From positions 2,666,001-2,730,000 of the forward strand of contig NC_056049.1 in NCBI RefSeq assembly GCF_004379255.2: DNA of 64,000 nucleotides, written 5' to 3'. The DNA comes from Salvia splendens (lineage: Eukaryota > Streptophyta > Magnoliopsida > Lamiales > Lamiaceae). The notes beneath the pieces are model-generated. The model saw only the letters and a program-made list of their open reading frames with translations. It was not told where the DNA came from and made no database searches. The position numbers were made by a program, and so were the translations under genes. Positions 27,755-37,164 of this stretch are shown here, piece by piece; position 1 is the stretch's first letter, and the number at the start of each line of letters is the position of its first letter.

Positions 27755-30242
27755 TAGGTCTCCAAACCGAACCGGCCCGGACGAACCGGCCCGGAACCGT
27801 CACCGGCGGTTCCGAACCGGAACCGGAACCGGCGGCGGCGGTTCGAACCGGGACCGGAACCGCCCGAACCGCCGGGCCGGTTCAGGTTCACAAAAATTGA
27901 AGAACCGTAACCGGCGGTTCCCGACACCTTTTCAGGCCTACTTCCTAGCCTTTTCAGAAACCGCTCCCCCGGCCCCCGGTTTGGTCAGAAACCGTTGACG
28001 GAAACCGCCGGTTTCGGCCGAAAAACCGTCGGTTCCGGCGGAAAACCGGCGGTTCCAACGGTAATTTCAAAATTTTGAATTTTTAAAATCAACGAAAACC
28101 GCCGGTTTCCACCGAAAACCGGCGGAAAACCGGCGGTTCGGCCGTTTTTTCAATTTTTTTTTAATCACAATTTTCCCCTATAAATACCCTCCTCCTCTTC
28201 ATTTCTACTCACCCCATTCTTGTGTTAATAAGAATTTCTCTCTCAATCTCAATTTCTCTATTCTCTCAAGTTGTTTACGTTATTTGCGCTCATACTTTAC
28301 TCTCACGTTGTTCACGTTATCATCTTCACGACTTTAAATTTCCATAAATATTTATATTATGTCTTCATCTCGTCGTGGTGGTGATCGGGGCAAGGGAATT
28401 GCCCAAGATCAAAGTCAAAGTGATACTCGTCGTCGACGTGCCCCTTCTAGAGCACAAGTTGCGGAGGAGGTGGGAAGGCTAGCCGCTCTTCGAGCTCAAG
28501 TAAGTTATAAGATGTTTTAATTTTTTGTTAATTCATTTTTATTAAATTCATAATTTCATTTTTTATGTGTTTTATTTTTGTGTTAGTAATCTACATTGGA
28601 ACATATAGAATATTTAGTTGATTTTTATAGAACTTACCCTGTTGATGATTTATATCTAACATCTTCTTGTTGGGATCAAAGCATGAGCTTGTTTAAGTTA
28701 TTCAAAGGTTTTCGAAATGCCACTATTGAGTTATCGGGTGTGTATTATTGCACATCCGTTCGTGTTTTAGAACATTGCATGATCATATCACTTGGTTTTA
28801 AAACTGCAATGAAAAATTCCACAAACAATCTTGAGTTAATGTGTGTTTTATATTATATGGTTGAAAAATGGCTCAAGTATTTCAACGAGATCCCCACGGT
28901 TTTTTTGTTTGCCAAAGTTTTGGATCCAAAGTGGAAACTAGTTGGTACTTTCAAAATTTTAGAATTTTATTACAACAATTTGGCTTCTATTGATCTTGAA
29001 CCACTCCGAGCTTTGCAAACTGACGAGGACGACGACAACTACATAAACCTAGCCCAAACATTCCAAATAAACATCCCCCACCTCCCAAGCCTCCAAAGAA
29101 GTTTTGAGTTCGACTTGCGGGCTCTCTTTCACGATTACGAAGCCAAGTACAACCGTACCCACCAAGTGAGACCTAGACCCCCCGTCAAACACATAACATT
29201 GGCTTCTTCCAAGTTGATGACCCCGACGCCCAATCCCAATTGGCGGACCTATACGGCTTCAGCAGCGGAGGAAGGACGGCAAATTCGACAAGTGAGTTAG
29301 ACTTATATTTTGACTCACACTTTTCATTCAATGAGGAAGAAGGAGGTCCCGTTCCCCAACAAATCGACGTCCTAGATTGGTGGGGATCACACGAGAAAGA
29401 TTTTCCCATCCTTGCATCAATGGCCAAGGAGATCTTTTCGGTTCCGGCTTCCACTGTCGCCGTCAAGTCCGCCTTTAGTGTTGGAGGCAACGTCTTGGAC
29501 GACCGAAGAAGTAGACTCACCGGGCAAAACATGGAAGCCACCATGTTACTTGATGATTGGTGCTCCGCCGAAATTAGAGACCAAGAACCGGATTGGGACA
29601 ATCAAGTAGTACAACCTGACCAAGACTACTTCCCCGACGAAGAAGAGTAGGCGCCAATTCTTCCGATCAAGCCAAATAGGTAAGCAAGGTAAGAGAACTA
29701 CGTGGACTTTGATTCCAAAATGAAATTGAGCATTGAGGATACGTAGGCATCTCAACTTAAATTTTAAATTTAAGTTTAAATTTAAGTTGAGCTCAAGTCC
29801 TTTTCCTTTATTTCTTTTTTCTCCCCTTTGTTTCGAATATGTAATTTTGTAAATTGTAATCAAGACTTTAAGTTTTTTGTAGTTTATAATTTTGAAGTTG
29901 TAATTTGTAAATTTTAAGTTGTAATTTGTAATTTTGAAGTTGTAATTTGTATCAATAAAATTGCATTTGTACATCGCTTTATTCTAATTTTATTTATGCA
30001 AATATATTTACATTTTTTACTTGAATTACAAATTTACAAAAAAAAAATTAAACGAACCGCCCAACCGGCCCGGAACCGGATTTGCACCGACGGTTCCGCG
30101 GTTCACGCGAACCGGCGGTTCACGGTTCACGAACCGGAACCGCCGAACCTTGGCCGGGCCGGTTCAGGTTCCATCATTTCTCGAACCGGAACCGGCGGTT
30201 CCGAACCGTGAACCGCCGGTTCCCGAACCGTGGTGACGTCTA
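27755..30242 (+). mobile_element. internally deleted hAT transposon
   Basis: GC-rich ends full of the motif GAACCGG (27755-28150 and 30050-30242) face each other in inverted orientation. The outermost bases are TAGGTCTCC on the left and GACGTCTA on the right. Between them lie a short hAT transposase N terminus and a C-terminal half. I could not identify a clean 8-bp target duplication, so the outer borders are uncertain by a few bases. The missing middle of the transposase makes the copy non-autonomous. Confidence 0.75.
28359..29650 (+). pseudogene. hAT transposase remnant
   Basis: An N-terminal exon (28359-28500, MSSSRRGGDRGKGIAQDQSQ) ends at a GTAAGT donor. The frame then resumes at about 28596 in a hAT-like catalytic-core end (LFAKVLDPKWKL). 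After a frameshift near 29195 comes the hAT C-terminal dimerisation domain (ASTVAVKSAFSVGGNVLDDR), ending at 29650. The BED zinc finger and most of the DDE core are absent. Autonomous hAT transposases are typically over 600 residues, and less than 400 remain here. It is not expected to make an active enzyme. Confidence 0.8.
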
Positions 30243-31669
30243 AATATAGCATTTATTTCTGTTTTATCATTTCAATCTTTCCCATTTTATCATTTTCATT
30301 TTTCATGCTTTCAGCTCAATGGCACAATTGACCTTTTACTTTTAACCGCAATTTAATACAGTTGAATACTTGGATATTTGTTAATTTATTTATTTTAATA
30401 TACAGAGATAATGGAAATATTTGGTGATTTGATGTTTTAACTTTTAACTTTTAACTTTTAACTTTTAACTTTTAACTTTTCTTCTCTATATATTTTTTTT
30501 CTCTTTATAGGCTGTAATTTTCATATCCCTCTCTTATTTCATTTTATAGTTTTGATATTACACACTTTTTAAAATTTTAATCTTTATTTTACTTTGAGTA
30601 CTTCATTTTTTAATGGAAAGAAGACGCAACAAATTGAGAAGTCAATGAATACAAAAAGAAAAGGTCAATTTGTACCCTTAAGTCTGAAAGAGCAAAATGG
30701 GAAAGAAAAAAAGGTGAGTAGTGAAAAATTTTCCAAGCACTTCAGATGCAATTTATTTTTACGAAGTACTCTTAAACACCATTTTTGTAGTTCACTCTTT
30801 TATCGAAATCCGTCATTTTGAAAGGACCAAAAGGCGACGTTTTGGATATAAAATGAGACCATTGAAAAAAATTGAAACTTTGAGATTTAATTTAACCAAA
30901 TTTCATGATTTAAATTATTGTTAACCCTCTTACATTGTGTCTCGACTTCTAACTTCAAACCCAAAACTTTACGACTTCTAACTTCAAACCCAAAACTTTA
31001 CAAATCCTCGGATTGATCGATTTTTCGCATTTATTTTGATGAACATCTTGTGAGATTTTATTCTTTTTGGGCATTCTTGTGAGAAATTTATGAACTACAA
31101 AATGAGTTTACTATAAAAGAAGCAATTTTTGGGAAGGTTCATATGATAGTAGCAGTAGTACTACTTGTTAATTATCTAACCCATTGGAATTTATTAAAAT
31201 AAAATAATTGTACTAAAATGATTATTCATCGCAGTAAGGTAAGCATTTATAATAAACAGTAAAAGAACAAAATCACTGATGTAATAATTGTACTTGTTCA
31301 ACGAGAAAGGAACAAAATCTACTATTGATTCAGTGTTGTACAATGTAAAAGAGAGTATCAAATCTTAGTCAGATTGTAAAGAGAGAAATTACTTGAATTT
31401 TTTTGGAGAACTTATACGCATTAAATGTCCCCACCCAATAAAATTTAAGTTCTGTTTACAAATAGACAGAATCTTAAAATGATACATGAAATTGTATTCA
31501 CAGATAAAAGAAATGAAAGGAATATGCAATTTTCAAGAGAGACATGTATATATGAATAATGTTTTTCTATATATACTTAAAAAAATGATCAGTAGTAGAC
31601 ACGTTTACCCTTGTGACTCGATCCCAGATATATTGAATGAAGAGGAATCGTCTTACCATCTAAGTTGTG
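30243..31669. other. AT-rich intergenic DNA with short tandem repeats
   Basis: No gene is recognised. A heptamer array (CTTTTAA, about six copies) lies at 30434-30480. A 29-bp unit (CGACTTCTAACTTCAAACCC and on) is duplicated at 30943-30971 and 30972-31000. The short open frames have no family likeness. Confidence 0.45.
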
Positions 31670-31900
31670 CATGTTAGCAAAGTTAAATGAGACCAAAACA
31701 TATCGAACTAATTTCCCTAAAATCACCAGCTGACAATAACGAGTCGTTTACAAGGCAATAGCACACCTGTTCGGATTGCTTAAATCTTAGGTTTATTAAT
31801 AACAAGTCGATATGAAAATGTTCGCCACAAGGTTAGGTCAGCCAAACCGCCTACAGAACAATACAGGGTTTTCTCACCTGAAGAGGATATCAAAGGGTTC

Positions 31901-33382
31901 CTATATGAATAGTTTTCTGTATTGATCCGCCTCTTCAGCCATCTCTTCCATGCTTCTGTCCTTCCTTTCATTGTCGGGATCAAACTTCTCTTTCAGCGCC
32001 TTCTCCTTCGCATCAATCTGTTAAAGGGAGGGGCATTAGCGGGGGGAGGAAAATTCATGATTGGATGAAGGTAAGGGAGCTATTTGTCTTACAGCATCAT
32101 AGATCTCATCGTTCTTCTCAAAATCCCCAACTTTCCGTGGAATTATGTGGATGCAGACATGAAGAACGGTTTGTCCAGCCTGAGGCCCATCCTAAGGGTA
32201 AATATGAAAAATCCAGATATCAATGTCGGAATGTTTAGTAGATCTTCCTCGAAGCTAGATTACAAGAGGATTTTTAGTCTACAGCTAAAGTAGAAACTGC
32301 AATATCATTCTCGGCTAAGAAAAGGATCAATAAGCATTTTAAGAAGGAAACGATTAATAATGGTTCCTGCTCACTTGTAAATTGGTCTTACTTGGATATT
32401 GAGTGTCAGTGAAGATGCCTTATGGTAGGACTCAAGCTGGGGCCCAATCTTATGTGCCGTGAGCCATAGGTCACTCGTCTCATCAGCAGTTAGATCAATG
32501 AAGCGCTTAACAACACGTCTTGGGCAGACAAGCACGTGTGTGTTGTGTCAAGTCAACGGATTAAGAGAAATATGAATATGGCAAGGAACTACTTACTTCA
32601 CTAATGCATACTACTACATACAATCATTCTTCTGTTTCTCATGTGGATTAACAATGTTGTATACTGTAGTCTGTAGGTACTCAAGCAAAAGCAAATCATA
32701 AAATTCATGATAACAAAGGCATACACTTTCAAGGCCAAGAAAACCTACCAAAATTTACAGTTCAAGAAGTAAGAACTGAAACGTGATATGTTTGTGCCGT
32801 TTCTTCTAATGCATTTTAATCACTGAGGATAACATGCAAAACGCGATCACCCAAAAATTTGAGGCGAATAAACGCATATATGGTTTAAAAGGATGTGACC
32901 TGCAAACAGAAATCAAAACAAAATAGGAGATATGCATATATCTTCCAGTTTTATCTGTTTAGCTATACTCATCAAACACACTGAGAAACAATTTAGTTGG
33001 CATCAACGTTCAACAATTGCAGATTCACCAATCAGCTCAGCATAAGGCATAAGCAAATGAAATTCAAATCAGTGATTAGAAATTTAAGCTCCAATTCGAA
33101 ACGTAACATCATAATCCAGAAACAACAGCTCGGCAATTCATCAAACACATAAGAGACAAGAGATATACAAAGATATACCCTAACCACATTTGTTTTTAAC
33201 TTACAATTTTTTTTCCAGCAGAAATATTTGATCACATAGCAAAAACATCCGAAGTTGGATTGGAAATGCATACCGGGAACAAGGGGGCGCAAATTGACCA
33301 TCGCGTACGAGAATTGAGTAGTGTAGAACACTCCTCTGGGGTCGATTTTGTATGGACCAAAAGTGAAACTCTCAGTTTCCAT
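31901..33382 (-). CDS. FHIT: FHIT-like HIT hydrolase copy 1, catalytic His lost
   Basis: The exons mirror copy 2: 33274-33382, 3-nt microexon 32897-32899, 32392-32537, 32093-32191 and 31901-32017. They add up to 474 nt and 157 residues with no internal stop. The protein starts [15 protein letters not shown] and ends [12 protein letters not shown] enzymes hydrolyse Ap3A to AMP and ADP using the middle His of HxHxH. Here the motif reads [10 protein letters not shown], with Cys in the middle position (codon TGC). Copy 2 has [10 protein letters not shown]. The AT-AC intron donor is also changed (ACATCCTTT instead of ATATCCTTT). The full frame despite these changes suggests a recently silenced or altered copy. 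It may be a pseudogene. Confidence 0.7.
32897..32899 (-). other. FHIT copy 1 microexon GTC
   Basis: On the minus strand GTC is preceded by TTTGCAG and followed by ACATCCTTTT, a one-base variant of the U12 donor. The layout matches copy 2 at 36321-36323. The following intron would end CAACACAC before ACGTGCT (exon start 32537). Confidence 0.55.
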
Positions 33383-33560
33383 CTGCGATCTCTCAGTTGA
33401 AAAACAAATCAATGAAATACACTATTACAGCACGAAAAATCACGTCTCACTACGTAATTAGAGCGTGATTGAATAGAATTGGGCATCGATAGTGCTCTTG
33501 CCTTGTGATCGCAGAGAGTGAAGGAGGAAAACGGCGGGAGCGGCGGCGATTATCGGCGGA

Positions 33561-34196
33561 GGAACTGGCCACGCGTGGAGTTCGTTTTATACTCGCACTA
33601 ACACAAGCGTTGACATAATTATGTCGCGCGCAATAATTTGTACTCGGTACTATCATTTCCTGATTTATATGGAGTAATTATAATCATAATTATTATTATC
33701 TCAACTTAAAATTGAACATATAAACTTTGAATGTACTTCTTTTTTATTAATGTATTTGAAAAAAATAATACAAAACTTATTCATGGACATAAAAATCTTA
33801 TACTACTATAACTTCAACCAAATTATAGACTTGGTAAGCAAAAAGGAACACAATAAAGAGAGGAATATTTATTTGACAAATATTATTCGGTCAAAAAAAC
33901 TACTCCATATATTTTACTTTAAGGTAATTATAATACTATTAGTTAGTGCTCATCCACTTATATTAATTATACTATCATATAACCAAAGTAATATAAACAT
34001 TAACCTATAAAGTTTATATTGGAATTATCAATATTCACGATGAAATGATGAAAGATTATTGTGGGCTCGTGAATAGATAGAATACAATTACTACATAAAA
34101 AAAATGAAAGGAGTAGGACATTGAGTTCATGATGAAGCTTAGTAGCTAATCAAATGTAGTACTGGTTTCATTAAAGAACATGTCTCTGATTTCATT
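33561..34196. other. AT-rich spacer
   Basis: About 640 bp of very AT-rich DNA between the two duplicated FHIT units. The start may include the promoter of copy 1. No gene or element was identified. Confidence 0.4.
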
Positions 34197-34282
34197 AAAA
34201 TGGAAAGCCCACCAAATCCACTTACTAGAAGAAAGCTTTTAAAATGGAAAGCCCACCAAATCCACTTACTAGAAGAAAGCTT
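34197..34282. repeat. perfect 42-bp tandem duplication
   Basis: AAAATGGAAAGCCCACCAAA and the following 22 bp occur at 34197-34238 and 34241-34282 without mismatch by eye. The unit ends in AGAAGAAAGCTT, part of the flank of the SINE-like unit that follows. Confidence 0.85.
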
Positions 34283-34290
34283 CATTGTAT

Positions 34291-34404
34291 ATGTGAGTTG
34301 GCCAAGCGGTAGAGATATTAATGTCTGAAACCAAATGTATCAGATTTGAGTCCTCCGTGGCGCTGCCTTTAAAATTAAATTCATTTTACCCATCCAAAAA
34401 AAAT
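34291..34404 (+). mobile_element. tRNA-derived SINE-like unit A
   Basis: A Pol III A-box-like TGGCCAAGCGG (34299-34309) and a B-box-like AGATTTGAGTCC (34342-34353) have tRNA spacing and are followed by a 3' tail ending AAAAAAAAT. Flanks AGAAGAAAGCTTCATTGTAT (34271) and AGAAGAAACCTCATTTGTGT (34405) look like an imperfect target duplication of about 20 bp. The arms do not fold as a full tRNA. Confidence 0.5.
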
Positions 34405-34424
34405 AGAAGAAACCTCATTTGTGT

Positions 34425-34534
34425 GCGTGTGTTGGTCAAGAGGTAGAGTGGTTGATGCCAAGACCAAAGGTTACGAGTTCGAGTCCATTATGACGGGGCC
34501 TTTAAAATTTATGTTTATTGCCAATAAAAAAAAT
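34425..34534 (+). mobile_element. tRNA-derived SINE-like unit B
   Basis: It has the same plan as unit A: A-box-like TGGTCAAGAGGTAGAG (34433), B-box-like GAGTTCGAGTCC (34475-34486), then CCTTTAAAATT and a tail AAAAAAAATAG as in unit A. The two units are about 65-70% alike by eye and lie head to tail. The right flank only weakly matches a target duplication. Confidence 0.5.
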
Positions 34535-35014
34535 AGAAGTCGCATGGCCTCCATAGCGGAGGTAACCAAATCACTACACCTGCACAACTGTTAGAGCCCA
34601 TTTTCGAACTGCCACTAGCTTTACTATCGCAATAACTCGTCTCATCCACGGACCATTCGACAATGCTCGAACAAAAAAAAATTGACCCGAGTTGAGACAT
34701 CAACTATATTCCGAGATAAACCCAGTTACAATCATCCGAATTCTCGATTCTCAGCCATTGAATCCCCTAGCCACCCTTCCCCATTAGAGTTGCGGGATGT
34801 TGCCATTTCACGAGGTGGGTTTCCCCAAATGCAGCCAAGACCATCATTCCTTCACTGAGGCTATCGCAACTCGCAAGGTCGCCATGAACTTAGATTTTTG
34901 TTTTTTTATAAAATGGACAAAAAGGGAATGAAGACCCCTTTCTGGAACAAAAGAAGTGGAAGTTGAGATGTGGTTTTCTAGAGGCATGTATCTATGAGAG
35001 ATAGGTATACCGAT
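34535..35014. other. unidentified spacer
   Basis: Mixed-composition DNA between the SINE-like pair and the second FHIT unit. The reverse strand has a few short open stretches that look like decayed coding sequence, but no family is recognisable. Confidence 0.35.
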
Positions 35015-35372
35015 GTTAGCAAAGCTAGACGAGGAGACCAAAACAGAGGTGTATCTAATTAATTCCCCTAAAAATAGCAACCAATTTCTTGTTTTATGGG
35101 TCCAGTATGTCACTACATTTAGCAACGAAATATTGAGAAAAAAACAAGAATGTATCATACTAAATGAAAAGAAAACAGATACTACATAGCAAATGATGAT
35201 TTTAATCATTAACAAGGCAAGAGCACATCTGTTTATATACCTTAAACCGTATTAATAAAGAGTCAAAAAATGAAAATGTTCAGCACAAGGTTAGGTTAGC
35301 CAAACCGGTTACAGAACAATACAGGCAGGTAATGATGGTTTCCTCACCTGAAGAGGATATATCAAAGGGTTC

Positions 35373-36843
35373 CTATATGAATAGTTTTCTGTATTGATCC
35401 GCCTCTTCAGCCATCTCTTCCATGCTTCTGTCCTTCCTTTCCTTGTCGAGATCAAGCTTCTCTTTCAGCTCCTTCTCCTTTGCGTCGATCTGTTCAAGGA
35501 AATGATTAGTGGTGGGAGGAAAAATCATGATTGGTTGAGGGTAAGGTAGCTATTTGTCTTACAGCATCGTAGATCTCATCGTTCTTCTCAAAATCCCCAC
35601 CTTTCCGTGGAAGAATGTGTATGTGGACATGAGGAACAGTCTGTCCAGCCTGAGGCCCATCCTAAGGGGAAAGACGAAATAACCAGATATCACTGTCAGA
35701 ATGTTCCTCAAAGCTAGATTATAAGAGGAGTTTTAGTCTACAGCTATGGGCGGAAACAAACAATCTCATTCTCAACTAAGAAAAGGATCACTGAGCGTGT
35801 TGAGGAAATCGATTAAGGTTCCTTCCCACTCATAACTGATCTTACTTGGATCACGAGTGTCAATGAAGATGCCTTATGGTAGGACTCAAGCTGGCGCCCA
35901 ATCTTCTGTGCCGTGAGCCATAGATCACTCGTCTCATCACCAGTGAGATCAATGAAGCGCTTAACATCACGTCTTGGGCAGATAAGCACATGTATGTTGC
36001 GTCAAGTCAACCATTTACAGGAAATACGAATATGGCAAGGCACTACTTCACTGTACATAAATAGTAGTATGTTCTCTTTCTCATGAGGATTACCATTGTG
36101 TAAGCAAAGCAGAGGGCATAAATTTCATGATAACAAAAGCAACCCTTTCAAGGCCAAGAAATATACCAAAATTTAGAAATCAAGAAGCTAGAATGAGTTC
36201 AAGGATGTTCGTGTCATTCCTCCTAATGCATCTTAATCACTATGGTTAACATGCAAAACATGATCACCAGAAAATTATTCGGTGAAGACTCCCTATAAAT
36301 ACGTATAGATGAAAGGATATGACCTGCAGCAGAAATAAAAACAAAATACAGTCAACGAGACAGATATGCAGAAGATCAAAGGTGCTGCGAAAATGGTGAA
36401 GTAAATCAATATTTTTCGAAACAATATAGCATTCATGTCTCTTCCAATTTTCTCTGTTTAGCTATACTCATCAAACAATCGTGTGATACAAATGAGTTGG
36501 CAACAACAATCGTAAATACAACATTCAGATCAGTATAAGCAAGTGAAATTTAAATCGGTAATTAGAAATTTGAGCTCAAAATCGAAACGCAGCATCATAA
36601 TCCAGGAACAGCTCGACAATTCATCAAACACAGACACCAGATTTCAAAAGATATGCCCTAAACACGTTAATTCGTGCAGAAATATCAAGTATTCACATAG
36701 CAAAAACATCAGAAATTGGATAGGAAACGCATACCAGGAAGAAGTGGGCGCGAATTGACCATAGCATACGAGAGTTGAGTAGAGTAGAACACTTCTTTAG
36801 GGTCGATTTTGTATGGACCAAATGTGAAACTCTCAGATTCCAT
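35373..36843 (-). CDS. FHIT: FHIT-like bis(5'-adenosyl)-triphosphatase, copy 2
   Basis: HIT-superfamily dinucleoside polyphosphate hydrolase. The exons are 36735-36843, a 3-nt exon 36321-36323, 35846-35991, 35563-35661 and 35373-35489, for 474 nt and 157 residues. The protein starts [20 protein letters not shown] and contains [51 protein letters not shown] (the HxHxHxx nucleotide-binding motif with catalytic middle His) and a charged C-terminal helix ending YRKLFI. Length and order match plant FHIT. Joining PG to HVLIC in frame requires the microexon GTC and an AT-AC intron (36320-35992). No GT-AG alternative gives a frame. The ATG at 36841-36843 is the first in frame. This copy appears functional. 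Confidence 0.85.
35992..36320 (-). other. U12-type AT-AC intron in FHIT copy 2
   Basis: Reading the minus strand, the intron begins ATATCCTTT (a perfect match to the U12 donor consensus) and ends CAACATAC. A branch-site-like TTGACTTGAC lies just upstream, with its A 10 nt from the end, as U12 introns require. It is bounded by the 3-nt exon GTC (36321-36323), itself preceded by a pyrimidine-rich GCTGCAG acceptor. Predicted from sequence alone. Confidence 0.75.
36321..36323 (-). other. 3-nt FHIT microexon GTC
   Basis: It lies between a GT-AG intron (donor GTATGCG at 36734) and the AT-AC intron. The preceding exon ends in a single G and the next begins ATGTG, so G+GTC+ATGTG reads Gly-His-Val, exactly the family sequence before LICPRR. 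Copy 1 keeps the same 3-nt exon. Confidence 0.7.
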
Positions 36844-37164
36844 CTGCGATCACTCAGTTAATAAGTAAATCAATGAAAACACACTCTTACAGCACGAAAA
36901 ATCTCGCTACGTAATTAGGGCGTAATTTAATAGAATTGGGCATCAATTGTACTTACCGTGTGAGCGCTGCGAGTGAAGGAGGAAAAAAGCGAAGGCGAGT
37001 GTTGGCGGAGGAACAGGCAGCGGGAGGTGGGGCGTAGGTAGAGAAACGCGGTCAGAAAATGACGGAAAGTAAGGAATGGCGAAACGTTTAACATCAGCGG
37101 CGGCGCGTGGGGTTCGTTTTTATACTCTCAGAAGTGTTGAAATGTAATTAGGTCGCGGGCATCA

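Larger units (their letters stand above)
31670..33560. repeat. segmental tandem duplication, unit 1 (FHIT copy 1)
   Basis: This stretch and about 35015-37010 are diverged direct copies that include the whole FHIT gene, its introns and both flanks. The shared 3' flank (AGCAAAGYTARAYGAGGAGACCAAAAC-like) begins near 31676 and 35018. The copies differ by substitutions, small indels and a poly-purine insertion, so the duplication is not recent. Confidence 0.8.
35015..37010. repeat. segmental tandem duplication, unit 2 (FHIT copy 2)
   Basis: Direct copy of 31670-33560, about 3.4 kb away in the same orientation. It includes the gene, intron sequences and about 400 bp of 3' flank. The 5' flank also aligns as far as the AATTAGGGCGTAATT block. 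Confidence 0.8.

Noticed and set aside
34299..34486. Possible tRNA genes
   Set aside because: A- and B-box-like motifs are present, but the arms do not pair as a cloverleaf. SINE-like heads explain them better.
36000..36735. Single GT-AG intron between FHIT exon 1 and exon 3
   Set aside because: No AG acceptor close to the HVLIC exon start gives an open frame. The nearest upstream ones bring in a stop codon.
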